From assembly GCF_017874535.1 (NCBI RefSeq), contig NZ_JAGGLS010000005.1, forward strand, positions 1 to 64,000: DNA of 64,000 nt. The letters are read 5' to 3'. Source of the DNA: Anaerococcus nagyae (GTDB lineage: Bacteria; Bacillota; Clostridia; Tissierellales; Peptoniphilaceae). Both the position numbers and the translations under genes were made by a program. The notes under the pieces were generated by a model. That model did not search any database. It was not told the DNA's origin and saw only the letters and a program-made list of their open reading frames with translations. Below are positions 18,902-27,804 of this stretch, in pieces (position 1 is the first letter of the stretch; every line of letters starts with the position of its first letter).

Positions 18902-19078
18902 AATGGGGCTATTACAAAATAGATAGATCGTTCCAAAATCATTCGAAAACCCTATCAAAAAGTATATCTGTAAGCCGACAGGTTTATGCTTCCATAAACC
19001 TGCTGGCTAAATCTCAAACTTTCTTATAGAATCAAATGATGGAACGATAGATATCTATGAATCTGAAACAACCCCATT
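18902..19078. repeat. Long-hairpin repeat element, copy 1 (MITE-like)
   Basis: The 177-base stretch between two convergent genes has inverted ends: AATGGGGCTATTACA on the left and the complement of AATGGGGTTGTTTCA on the right. Inside, ATCGTTCCA (about 18927-18935) is repeated inverted on the right as TGGAACGAT. The centre is a 16-pair hairpin with two internal mismatches (AGCCGACAGGTTTATG, loop CTTC, CATAAACCTGCTGGCT). Copy 2 at 33298-33456 shares ends and internal words. No coding capacity. Confidence 0.75.
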
Positions 19079-19087
19079 TTAATTTTA

Positions 19088-20797
19088 TTAAGCTTTTTTA
19101 ATTTCTTCTATAAGAGCTGGTACAACTTCGTGAAAATCTCCCACTATACCATAATCACAATTCTTAAAGAATGGTGCACTTTCGTTATTATTGATTGCAA
19201 CTATTGTCTTAACATCTGTGATTCCTTGTAAGTGTTGTAAAGCCCCTGAAATACCTACTGCAATGTATAGATCACCTTTAAATTTTTGTCCTGATAAACC
19301 TATATATCTATCCAGTGGTAAATATCTCTTAACTTCTGCAACTGGACGTGATCCTCCTATTGCTGCTCCTGTTTCTTTAGCTAATTCTTTGATGATTTCT
19401 TTGTTTTGCTCTTCACCTATACCCATACCAAAAGATACTACTCTATCAGAATCTTCAAATGCATAGTCTGGATCCATATCTTTTTTATCAAATGTATAGC
19501 CATCAGCTTTTAGAGCTTCTACTAACTTCTTAGCTGATTCTTTTGGGTCACCCTTAAATATTTCTTTCTTTCTATCTCCTACTATAGAAGTTTTCGGTTT
19601 TCTTCTTCTCTTTTCACCAGTTTCTTTATTTTCACCTTTTTCAGATTTTTCTGGTCTTGGTAATAGATAACTTGCAATTACTACTCTCATGATTTGATTA
19701 GTACCTTCATAGATTTGAGTAATCTTAGCATCTCTATAATGTCTTTCAACATCTACACCCTTGATAAATCCAGATCCACCGTAAAGTTGTAGGGCATCTG
19801 ATGTAACTTTATCAGCTAAATCCGAAGCAAATAATTTTGCCATAGCCGCATCTTTGCCATAACCTTTTTCATGGTTTTCTTTTTTATCTGCTGCATCATA
19901 TACTAAAAGTCTAGCTGCTTTTATTTGAGTAGCCATATCAGCTAGCATAAATTGTGTATTTTGGAATTGTGCAATTGATCTACCAAATTGTTCTCGTTGT
20001 ATAGTATATTCCTTAGCTGATTCATAAGCTCCTTGTGAAATACCTAGAGCTTGAGCAGCTATACCTATTCTACCACCGTCTAGAATCATCATTGCTTGTT
20101 TGAATCCCTTGCCTAGTTCTCCAAGCAAGTTTTCTTTTGGAACTTTTACATTATCAAAATGAAGTTCAGCAGTAACTGATGATCTAATACCTAATTTATC
20201 GTATGGTTCTGAGAATGTAAATCCTTCAAAATCTTTATCAACAATAAACATTGAGATACCATGATTACCCTTGCCTGGTTCTGTAACTGCTGTTACTAGG
20301 TATGTTTGAGCTTCAGGTGCATTTGTAATGTAAATTTTCTTACCATTTAGTAGGTAATACTCTCCCTTATCTTCTGCTGTTGTTTCTGTTCCAGCTGAAT
20401 CAGAACCTGCATTATCTTCTGTAAGACCAAAACCACCAATAGATCTACCATCACAAAGTGGTTTTAAATATTTTTCCTTTTGTTCGTCAGTACCAAATTC
20501 ATTGATACCCCATGTACCAAGAGACGTATGAGCTGATAAAATAACACCAACACCACCATCTACTCTAGAAAGCTCTTCTACAGCTATTGCATAATGCTTT
20601 TGGCTAAGTCCAGCTCCACCCCATTTTTCTGGAAAAGGAATACCAAATAAACCAAGTTCTCCCATCTCTTTAACTATTTCTTTTGGGAATTCTTTTGTTT
20701 GATCTAGTTGAAAAGCAATTGGTTTTACTTTCTTTTCAGCAAAATCCCTAACGTATTGTCTAAATTCTTCTATATCTTTTGGTAAATTATATGACAT
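19088..20797 (-). CDS. Acyl-CoA dehydrogenase fused to an EtfA FAD-binding domain
   Basis: A 569-residue fusion. Residues 1-380 are a complete short-chain acyl-CoA dehydrogenase that oxidises acyl-CoA or reduces enoyl-CoA: FGLTEDNAGSD and the catalytic Glu364 in IYEGTNQIMR are present. A charged linker (382-405) leads to residues 450-569, which match the C-terminal FAD-binding domain of EtfA (GGSRP 481-485, YIAVGISGALQHLQGI 511-526, DYGIVGDF). The EtfA N-terminal domain and all of EtfB are absent. This would tether an electron-shuttling flavin to the dehydrogenase. The same window has a separate bcd-etfBA, so this is a second system. A CAAACA...TGTTTG inverted repeat lies in the 179-base upstream gap. 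Confidence 0.9.
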   Translation of the reverse strand: MSYNLPKDIEEFRQYVRDFAEKKVKPIAFQLDQTKEFPKEIVKEMGELGLFGIPFPEKWGGAGLSQKHYAIAVEELSRVDGGVGVILSAHTSLGTWGINEFGTDEQKEKYLKPLCDGRSIGGFGLTEDNAGSDSAGTETTAEDKGEYYLLNGKKIYITNAPEAQTYLVTAVTEPGKGNHGISMFIVDKDFEGFTFSEPYDKLGIRSSVTAELHFDNVKVPKENLLGELGKGFKQAMMILDGGRIGIAAQALGISQGAYESAKEYTIQREQFGRSIAQFQNTQFMLADMATQIKAARLLVYDAADKKENHEKGYGKDAAMAKLFASDLADKVTSDALQLYGGSGFIKGVDVERHYRDAKITQIYEGTNQIMRVVIASYLLPRPEKSEKGENKETGEKRRRKPKTSIVGDRKKEIFKGDPKESAKKLVEALKADGYTFDKKDMDPDYAFEDSDRVVSFGMGIGEEQNKEIIKELAKETGAAIGGSRPVAEVKRYLPLDRYIGLSGQKFKGDLYIAVGISGALQHLQGITDVKTIVAINNNESAPFFKNCDYGIVGDFHEVVPALIEEIKKA

Positions 20798-20976
20798 ATT
20801 ATCTCCTATTGTTTAATATTATTAATCTTTTACAAACATTGAAATTGTTTGCCTAATATTAATATACCCAAATCAAATTAAAAGCCCTCATTAATGTAAA
20901 GTCTTTTATAAAGGTATAGTATTATGTGTATTAAGTATGAAATTTTAATTTATACAAAAGTAATAAAGAGGTAATT

Positions 20977-21360
20977 GTGAATTTTAGTGATATATTAAAT
21001 ATTGAGTATTTAGAATGTAATAACGAATTTGTTAAAGCAAGGATTAAGTTAAAAAAAGAATTTGCTAATAATATAAATAGTCTCCATGGAGGTATTACTG
21101 CAAGTATAGCAGATTCAGTTAGTGGTTATCTGGCTAGTAGTATAAAAATAATGACCCCTACAAATAATATGAGTATCTATTATTTAAATCCAATAAGAGT
21201 TAAAGAGGGAGATTATGTTTACGCTGAAGCAAAAACTATTAAAAGAGGTAAAAAAATAATAGTAATAAACTGTCAAATTTTTGATAATAACTATAACTTA
21301 TCTGCAGAAGCTACCACATCGTTTAGTCCTATGGAAAGGAAAATTTCTAAAGATAAATAA
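20977..21360 (+). CDS. PaaI-type hotdog-fold acyl-CoA thioesterase
   Basis: A 127-residue hotdog protein. The hydrolase signature NINSLHGGITASIADSVSG contains the HGG and the acidic residue expected in PaaI-like thioesterases. It starts at GTG (20977), supported by AGAGG six bases upstream. It is divergent from the dehydrogenase fusion and convergent with the CoA-transferase, so a role in acyl-CoA turnover is likely but the substrate is unknown. Confidence 0.8.
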   Translation: MNFSDILNIEYLECNNEFVKARIKLKKEFANNINSLHGGITASIADSVSGYLASSIKIMTPTNNMSIYYLNPIRVKEGDYVYAEAKTIKRGKKIIVINCQIFDNNYNLSAEATTSFSPMERKISKDK

Positions 21361-21403
21361 TAATATTATTATAGCTTACATTAAATCTAATATTAGGACT
21401 AAA

Positions 21404-21436
21404 CAAAAAGGATGCTCATTAGCATCCCCTTCTTTT
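21404..21436. terminator. Bidirectional terminator
   Basis: GGATGCT-CATT-AGCATCC (21410-21427) is flanked by A-rich sequence on the left and CCTTCTTTTTT on the right. It separates the convergent thioesterase and CoA-transferase genes. Confidence 0.8.
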
Positions 21437-22777
21437 TTATTTATTAGAATTTCTCCAAATTCCTAACTCATCAGCTTCTTTTATTAATTCATCTCTATTA
21501 TCTGGATGAGCTAAATTTATTAAAGCTTCAGTTGCTTGCCATGTTGATAATCCTTTAAAGTTTTTAATACCTTGTTCTGTAGCTATATAGTGAGTATTGC
21601 TTCTGACTGCAGTTGCTTGAGTACCTGGCTTAAATGTAGGTACAATATTTGATACTCTGTTACCTTCTTTATCAACTCTAGAAGATTTAAGAGCAACTAT
21701 TGAGCGACCACCTTTAGATCTATATGCACCTAAAATGAAATCTAGTGCTCCACCTGCTCCAGAAATATGTCTAGTTCCAACTGTTTCGGAAGAAATTTGT
21801 CCCCATAAATCCACTTGCATAGCTGTATTAATAGATACAAAGTTATCCAAAGATGCAATAACATCTACATCATTCGCATATCCTACTGGAACTGCCATTA
21901 ATTCTTCGTTATGATCTATATAATCATAAAGTTCTTGACTACCTGCAGCAAATGCATACGTTTGACGACCTACATCACGATTTTTCTTCATACCAGAAAT
22001 TCTACCAGCTTTAGCCATTTCAACAAAAGCATCTACGTACATTTCCGTATGAACACCTAGATCTTTAAGATCTGATTTAGCAATTTCTGATCCTATAGCG
22101 TTAGGAAGTCCACCTATACCTATTTGTAGACAATCTCCATCTCTTAATAATCCCACTACATTTTCAGCAACTTTAAGCTCTTCTTCACCAAAGTTAGCTT
22201 TGCCTAAAGTTAACATATCATAATTTGCTTCATATACATAATCTACATCTTTGATATTAATATAGTTTAAGTATCCGCCGTAAGCTACTGGTACATTTTC
22301 ATTTACTTCTAAAACTACCTTTTCAGCATTATTAAATATTTCCCAAGCATGACTTGCAGATAAACCAAAGTTAAAGTTACCGTGTTTATCCATCGGAGAT
22401 ACTTGCATAACAGCTAGGCTAGCCTTTTCAGCATTTTCATTAATGTATCTACCTATTTCACTGTATTTAATAGGAATAAAATACGCACTGTGATCACGTT
22501 TATTTATAAGAGCTCTTTCAGTACCAGAAGAGTGCCAAGAATGATAAATAAAGTGTTCTCCAGTTTGATCGGCCTCTCCTATTGCTAATTGATAAGGAAC
22601 TACTCCACCTCTAATTTTCACATCATGAAGTTCATCTACTCTTTTAGCTAAAGCTTCATCAAAAGCCTTTGGAGTTAATGCACACCACGCTATATCAACC
22701 CAATCACCATCTTTAACTAGACCAGCAGCCTCTTCTACACTTATAAGCTTTTTTTCATATTCTTGCTTAAAATCCAT
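21437..22777 (-). CDS. Butyryl-CoA:acetate CoA-transferase-type enzyme
   Basis: A 446-residue family I CoA-transferase (acetyl-CoA hydrolase/transferase family), predicted to move CoA from butyryl-CoA to acetate as the last step of butyrate formation. The C-terminal half has QIGIGGLPNAIG at 218-228 and the catalytic Glu245 in GVHTEMYVDAF; GAGGALDF and TEQG follow. Neighbouring thl-hbd-crt-bcd genes favour butyryl-CoA as donor. Related 4-hydroxybutyrate, succinyl or propionyl transferases cannot be excluded. It has its own upstream TATAAT box and lies behind the thl terminator. Confidence 0.85.
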   Translation of the reverse strand: MDFKQEYEKKLISVEEAAGLVKDGDWVDIAWCALTPKAFDEALAKRVDELHDVKIRGGVVPYQLAIGEADQTGEHFIYHSWHSSGTERALINKRDHSAYFIPIKYSEIGRYINENAEKASLAVMQVSPMDKHGNFNFGLSASHAWEIFNNAEKVVLEVNENVPVAYGGYLNYINIKDVDYVYEANYDMLTLGKANFGEEELKVAENVVGLLRDGDCLQIGIGGLPNAIGSEIAKSDLKDLGVHTEMYVDAFVEMAKAGRISGMKKNRDVGRQTYAFAAGSQELYDYIDHNEELMAVPVGYANDVDVIASLDNFVSINTAMQVDLWGQISSETVGTRHISGAGGALDFILGAYRSKGGRSIVALKSSRVDKEGNRVSNIVPTFKPGTQATAVRSNTHYIATEQGIKNFKGLSTWQATEALINLAHPDNRDELIKEADELGIWRNSNK

Positions 22778-22904
22778 AAATACCTCTCTAAATTTATTTT
22801 AAAATCGTTTTCTTTATATAAAACCATTATAGCATCATTGATAATAAATATCTAGAATAAATATATTTTTAACGTATTCTACACTCCTACCAATAAGCTA
22901 GTGT

Positions 22905-22949
22905 ATAAAAATGATCTCCCAAATCTTAATATCTGGGAGATCATTTTTT
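22905..22949. terminator. Terminator downstream of thl
   Basis: A perfect 12-pair stem AATGATCTCCCA/TGGGAGATCATT (22910-22921 and 22934-22945) has T-runs on both strands. It ends the crt-hbd-thl transcript on the minus strand. Confidence 0.88.
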
Positions 22950-22964
22950 ATTTTACTTTAAATA

Positions 22965-24149
22965 TTATCTTTCAACGACAATAGCTGTACCCATTCCACC
23001 ACCTATACAAAGTGTTGCAAGACCTTTTTTAACATCTCTTTTTTGCATTTCATATAATAAAGTTGTGAAAATTCTAGCTCCTGATGCTCCGATAGGGTGA
23101 CCAATTGCTATTGCTCCACCATTAACATTTACTATATCAGTATTTAATCCTAATTCTTTAATAACTGATAAAGCTTGAGCAGCGAAAGCTTCATTAGCTT
23201 CTATAAGTTCAATATCTTCAAGATTTAAGTCAGCTTTTTCTAATGCTTTTCTAACTGTAGGGATTGGGCCTGTTCCCATAATTGCTGGATCAACACCTTC
23301 TGTAGCATAAGAAACAACAGTTGCAAGTGGAGTTACACCTAATTCTTTAGCTTTTTCTTCACTCATTACTACTAATGCTGCTGAACCATCATTAAGACCA
23401 GATGCGTTTGCAGCTGTTACAGAACCGCCATCTCTTTTAAATGCAGGTTTAAGACCTGAAATACCTTCAGCTGTAACGCCTTCTCTTATGTGTTCATCTG
23501 TATCTACAGTTGTAACATTTCCTTTTCTATCTTTAACTTCTACTGGTACGATTTCATCTTTGAATCTACCTTCAGCTCTAGCTTTTTCAGCTCTATTTTG
23601 ACTCATAGCCGCAAGTTCATCTTGTTCTTCACGAGTTAGATTATACTTTTCAGCTATATTTTCAGCTGTCATTCCCATGTGATAGTCATTAAATGCATCC
23701 CAAAGACCATCTTTAATCATTTCATCAACAACTTTTTTGTCTCCCATTCTAGCTCCCCATCTCTCTTCATTTAGTAAGAATGGAGCGTTAGACATAGATT
23801 CTGTACCACCAGCTACAACAATATCAGCATCTCCAGCTTTAATCATTTGAGCTGCTAATGATACTGATCTAAGGCCAGATCCACAAACAATGTTAACAGT
23901 CATTGCTGGCTTTTCTTTAGGAATACCTGATCCTAGAGAAATTTGTCTTGCTATATTTTGTCCAAGACCAGCTTGAAGTACACAACCAAATACTGTTTCA
24001 TCTACATCTTCTGGTTTTATTCCAGCTCTATTGATAGCTTCCTTTACTGCTGTAATACCTAAATCTTTAGCAGATACTGATTTTAATGCTCCGCCATATG
24101 AACCTACTGGTGTTCTTGCTGCACTTGCTATTACTACTTTTCTAGTCAT
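22965..24149 (-). CDS. thl: Acetyl-CoA acetyltransferase (thiolase)
   Basis: A 394-residue biosynthetic thiolase that condenses two acetyl-CoA to acetoacetyl-CoA. The nucleophile is Cys89 in [11 protein letters not shown]. The conserved [25 protein letters not shown] (catalytic His) and [10 protein letters not shown] (second Cys) are all present. It is the last gene of crt-hbd-thl and the entry step of the butyryl-CoA route. Confidence 0.94.
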   Translation of the reverse strand: MTRKVVIASAARTPVGSYGGALKSVSAKDLGITAVKEAINRAGIKPEDVDETVFGCVLQAGLGQNIARQISLGSGIPKEKPAMTVNIVCGSGLRSVSLAAQMIKAGDADIVVAGGTESMSNAPFLLNEERWGARMGDKKVVDEMIKDGLWDAFNDYHMGMTAENIAEKYNLTREEQDELAAMSQNRAEKARAEGRFKDEIVPVEVKDRKGNVTTVDTDEHIREGVTAEGISGLKPAFKRDGGSVTAANASGLNDGSAALVVMSEEKAKELGVTPLATVVSYATEGVDPAIMGTGPIPTVRKALEKADLNLEDIELIEANEAFAAQALSVIKELGLNTDIVNVNGGAIAIGHPIGASGARIFTTLLYEMQKRDVKKGLATLCIGGGMGTAIVVER

Positions 24150-24196
24150 TTTATATCCTTTCTATATTAATTATTATATGGTTATCCGTTGATATC

Positions 24197-25039
24197 TTAT
24201 TTACTATAATCGTAGAATCCTTTACCAGATTTTCTACCTAATTCACCTGCTGCCACTTTTTGTCTAAGAAGAACTGGAGCTGCATATTTATCAGAACCGA
24301 TTGTATCTTTTAAGTAGTCCATAATATTTAATACAATATCAAGACCAATTAAGTCAGCTAATTCTAGTGGTCCCATTGGATGGTTTGCACCAAGTTTCAT
24401 AGCTGTATCGATTCCTTCTGGAGTTGCTAAGCCTTCTTGAAGAACATATATTCCTTCAGAAACCATTGGTATAAGAATTCTATTTACAACAAAACCAGGA
24501 GCTTCTTTAACTTCAACAGGAGTTTTACCAATTGCTTCAGTTATTTCTTTAACTTTAGCAACTGTTTCATCACTTGTTGTAAGACCTTTTATAAGTTCAA
24601 CAAGTTTCATTACTGTTGCTGGATTAAAGAAGTGCATACCAATTACTCTATCAGCTCTGCCTGTAGCTGCTGCAATTTCTGTTATAGAGATTGATGATGT
24701 ATTTGAAGCAAGTATTGTTTTTTCATCACAAAGTTCACAAAGCTCTTTAAAAATAGATTTTTTGATTTCTGGATTTTCACTTGCCGCTTCTATGATAAGA
24801 TCACAATCTTTAAGTTCATTTACATCTGTTGTAAAATTTAATCTACCTAAATATTCATCTTTTTGTTCAGCTGTAATTCTTTCTTTTGCAACTGCTTTCT
24901 CAAAAGATTTTGTAATAGTATTTCTTCCTCTTTCAACAAATTCTTCACTGATATCTCTTACAACAACATCATAATGTTTACTCATTACTTCTGCTATACC
25001 AGCACCCATTGTACCTGCACCAATTACACCAATTTTCAT
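24197..25039 (-). CDS. hbd: 3-hydroxybutyryl-CoA dehydrogenase
   Basis: A 280-residue NAD(P)-dependent enzyme reducing acetoacetyl-CoA to 3-hydroxybutyryl-CoA. The N-terminal Rossmann motif is GAGTMGAGIAE (residues 7-17). The catalytic His-Glu pair lies in MHFFNPATVMKLVELI, and NRILIPMVSEGIYVLQEG and LGANHPMGPLELADLIGLD form the dimerisation domain. It lies ten bases downstream of crt. Confidence 0.95.
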   Translation of the reverse strand: MKIGVIGAGTMGAGIAEVMSKHYDVVVRDISEEFVERGRNTITKSFEKAVAKERITAEQKDEYLGRLNFTTDVNELKDCDLIIEAASENPEIKKSIFKELCELCDEKTILASNTSSISITEIAAATGRADRVIGMHFFNPATVMKLVELIKGLTTSDETVAKVKEITEAIGKTPVEVKEAPGFVVNRILIPMVSEGIYVLQEGLATPEGIDTAMKLGANHPMGPLELADLIGLDIVLNIMDYLKDTIGSDKYAAPVLLRQKVAAGELGRKSGKGFYDYSK

Positions 25040-25049
25040 ATTACTCTCC

Positions 25050-25829
25050 TTATTTATTTTGAAATTCAGCTTTTTCTTTATTTATAAAAGCCTTAGTTCC
25101 AGTTTTCATATCTTCTGTTGAGAAGGTTAATCCAAAGTTATTTTCTTCAATTCTTAAACCAGAATCTATATCTACTTGACCACCAGTATTTATAGCCTCT
25201 TTGGATAATTTTACAGCTATTGGAGCTTTGCTAGCTATACTATTAGCTAGTTGATTAACTCTTTGTTCTAGTTGATCAACTTCTACAACATCTTGTACCA
25301 ATCCAATTTCCAATGCTTTATCAGCTTTAATATTTTCTGCAGAGTAGATTAAGTATTTTGCCCAACCTTGTCCTACAAGTCTTTGAAGTCTTTGACTACC
25401 ACCAAAACCAGGCATAATTCCAAGACCAACTTCTGGTTGACCAAATAATGCTTTGTCGCTAGCAATTCTAATATCACAAGCCATAGCTAACTCACAACCA
25501 CCGCCTAAAGCAAACCCATTAACTTGGGCTATAACAGGAATAGGTAATGTTTCTATTTTTCTAAATACAGATATACCTTTTTTACCAAAGTCACGTGCCT
25601 GGATCGGATTTAATTCAGACATTTCTTTTATATCAGCACCCGCAACAAATGATCTACCCTCTCCAGTAATAATTAATACCCTTAAATCACTATTATCTTT
25701 CACTTCTTCTATAGCTTTATCTAGATCATTTAAAACATCAGAATTAAGTGCGTTTAAAGCATCCGGTCTATCGATTGTTATTTTTGCAATTGATTCATTT
25801 ATTTCATATTTTATGGTCTCGTAGGTCAT
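25050..25829 (-). CDS. crt: Enoyl-CoA hydratase (crotonase)
   Basis: A 259-residue crotonase that dehydrates 3-hydroxybutyryl-CoA to crotonyl-CoA. The oxyanion-hole segments are AGADIKEM and GFALGGGCELAMACD, and the two catalytic glutamates fall in GGCELAM and FGQPEVGLGIMPGFGG. The start has AGGAGGAACTT. It is the first gene of crt-hbd-thl, 132 bases downstream of etfA on the same strand. Confidence 0.95.
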   Translation of the reverse strand: MTYETIKYEINESIAKITIDRPDALNALNSDVLNDLDKAIEEVKDNSDLRVLIITGEGRSFVAGADIKEMSELNPIQARDFGKKGISVFRKIETLPIPVIAQVNGFALGGGCELAMACDIRIASDKALFGQPEVGLGIMPGFGGSQRLQRLVGQGWAKYLIYSAENIKADKALEIGLVQDVVEVDQLEQRVNQLANSIASKAPIAVKLSKEAINTGGQVDIDSGLRIEENNFGLTFSTEDMKTGTKAFINKEKAEFQNK

Positions 25830-25876
25830 AAGTTCCTCCTAATGTTTAAAAACCAAATTAAAATTTATAGAATTAA

Positions 25877-25922
25877 AGCTACCCATATATTTACTTATGA
25901 AATTTCAAATATCTAGGTAGCT
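25877..25922 (-). terminator. Hairpin between etfA and crt (terminator or processing site)
   Basis: On the minus strand a 16-pair stem with one mismatch (AGCTACCTAGATATTT with AAATATATGGGTAGCT) encloses a 14-base loop. Only a weak T-stretch follows, so partial read-through from bcd-etfBA into crt-hbd-thl is plausible. Confidence 0.55.
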
Positions 25923-25961
25923 CAAATCACATCATTATTATTTATTGTTTATAAAATTATA

Positions 25962-26966
25962 TTAATTGCCTTTTTTCTCTTTAATTTTTTCTGTTAATAC
26001 TGGTAATATTTCAAATAGATCTCCAACTATTCCATAATCAGCTACAGAGAATATAGGTGCATCTGGATCTTTGTTGATAGCAATGATAGTATCACTAGCA
26101 CCAATACCAGCTAAGTGTTGAATAGCTCCTGAGATACCTACAGCTATATAAACTTTAGGTCCTACAGTTGTACCAGATTGGCCTACTTGGTGAGAGTGTG
26201 TAACCCATCCTGCATCTACTAAAGGACGAGATGATCCTGCAGAACCTCCAAGAGCATCAGCCAAATCTTCGATAAGTTTATAGTTAGAAGGATCTCCTAG
26301 ACCACGTCCACCTGAAACTATATATTCAGCTGCTGTCAAGTCTACATCGTCTCCTTCATCTCTTGGGATAAAGTCAAGGATTCTTGTTCTAACTTCATCT
26401 GTATACTCAATTGTTTCTGAGATTTCTTCAATATTTTCCTTAGCTTCAACTTCTTCTTTAGAGAATACGCCAGGTCTAACCGTACCCATTTGTGGTCTAG
26501 AATCTGGAGATAAGATTTGTGCCATTAAGTTACCACCAAATGCTGGTCTAGTCCATTTTACATCTCCTGTTTCAAAGTCTACATCTAACTCTGTACAGTC
26601 TGCTGTAAGTCCTGTTCCAAGTCTTGATGAAACTCTTGGTCCTAAATCACGACCATTCATTGTAGCACCAATTAAGATTACATTTGGACTATGTTTTTCA
26701 ACTAATTTACATAAAGCATTTGTATAAATATCTGTATTGTAATCTTTGTAATCTTCGCCTTCTACAGTGATTATGCTATCTACGCCATATTTTTTAACTT
26801 CTTGACGAGCTTTTTCTACATTTTCACCGATAATTACAGCTACTAATTGCTCTTGAAGTACATCGGCCATTTTCCTACCAGGGTTCATTAATTCAAGACC
26901 AACATTCATAGCTGATCCGTCTTCTTTTGTCTCTACAAATACCCAAAGATTTTTATTTTCTGACAT
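25962..26966 (-). CDS. etfA: Electron transfer flavoprotein alpha subunit
   Basis: The 334-residue EtfA, partner of EtfB, which carries the shuttling FAD that exchanges electrons with butyryl-CoA dehydrogenase. The C-terminal FAD domain shows SGGRGLGD, GSSRPLVDAGWV, HQVGQSG, YIAVGISGAIQHLAGI and DYGIVGDLFE. It lies nine bases downstream of etfB. In related anaerobes the Bcd-EtfAB complex bifurcates electrons from NADH to crotonyl-CoA and ferredoxin; that is inferred from family and context. Confidence 0.95.
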   Translation of the reverse strand: MSENKNLWVFVETKEDGSAMNVGLELMNPGRKMADVLQEQLVAVIIGENVEKARQEVKKYGVDSIITVEGEDYKDYNTDIYTNALCKLVEKHSPNVILIGATMNGRDLGPRVSSRLGTGLTADCTELDVDFETGDVKWTRPAFGGNLMAQILSPDSRPQMGTVRPGVFSKEEVEAKENIEEISETIEYTDEVRTRILDFIPRDEGDDVDLTAAEYIVSGGRGLGDPSNYKLIEDLADALGGSAGSSRPLVDAGWVTHSHQVGQSGTTVGPKVYIAVGISGAIQHLAGIGASDTIIAINKDPDAPIFSVADYGIVGDLFEILPVLTEKIKEKKGN

Positions 26967-26975
26967 GTTTCCTCC

Positions 26976-27785
26976 TTAAATAAGCTTTTTATCAGCTAAT
27001 GATTCCATTAACTTATTTACTGCTTCTTCAGGTGCTAGATCTTCATAGATTTCTCCTACTTTTTGGATATCAGGAGCATAAGATTTAGCCACTCTAGTTG
27101 GTGAACCTTTTAATCCAATTCTTGATGGATCGATGACATCAGACATATCTTCAAAGGTTACTTGGCTAATTTCAGCTTTTTTAGCTTTTAATTTATCTTT
27201 TATCTTTGGATATCTTAATTCGATGTCTGCATATTTAGTGAAAGTAACTAAAGCAGGGATAACAGATTGAACATTTCTAGCTCCACCATCTGCTTCTTGT
27301 AATACTTTGATACCCTCATCATTAAGTTCAGCCTTAAATCCACGTGTAACTTGAGGTAATCCTAGTAACTCTGCAATTTCTGGACCTACTTGAGCAGTAT
27401 CACCATCTATAGCCTGCATACCACAGAATATTAAATCAGGTTCACCTTCTTCTTTTGCAATTGTTTTGATTGCATTAGATAAAATATAGCTTGTAGCTAA
27501 TGTATCAGATCCACCGAATTTTCTATCTGTTACAAGGTAAGCTTTATCAGCGCCTACAGCTAAACAATCTCTAAGCATATCTTCAGCTTGTCCTGGTCCC
27601 ATAGATATAACAACGATCTTTGTTTCAGGATCATTATCTTTAATTCTTAAAGCTTGCTCTAAAGCAAATGAATCATAAGTATTTAAAATACTTGGAACAC
27701 CTTTTCTCACTAAAGTATTTGTAACTGGATCAATTTTTATTTCATTTGTATCCGGTACTTGTTTTGCACATACAAAAATGTTCAT
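26976..27785 (-). CDS. etfB: Electron transfer flavoprotein beta subunit
   Basis: The 269-residue EtfB, starting MNIFVCAKQVPDTNEIKIDP. Further family segments are DSFALEQALRIKD, CGMQAIDGDTAQVGPEIAELL and the late ADIELRYPKIKDKLKAKKAE. In bifurcating ETFs this subunit holds the bifurcating FAD. It sits between bcd and etfA in one operon. Confidence 0.95.
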   Translation of the reverse strand: MNIFVCAKQVPDTNEIKIDPVTNTLVRKGVPSILNTYDSFALEQALRIKDNDPETKIVVISMGPGQAEDMLRDCLAVGADKAYLVTDRKFGGSDTLATSYILSNAIKTIAKEEGEPDLIFCGMQAIDGDTAQVGPEIAELLGLPQVTRGFKAELNDEGIKVLQEADGGARNVQSVIPALVTFTKYADIELRYPKIKDKLKAKKAEISQVTFEDMSDVIDPSRIGLKGSPTRVAKSYAPDIQKVGEIYEDLAPEEAVNKLMESLADKKLI

Positions 27786-27804
27786 TTTTACTCCTTTTTT
27801 ATTA

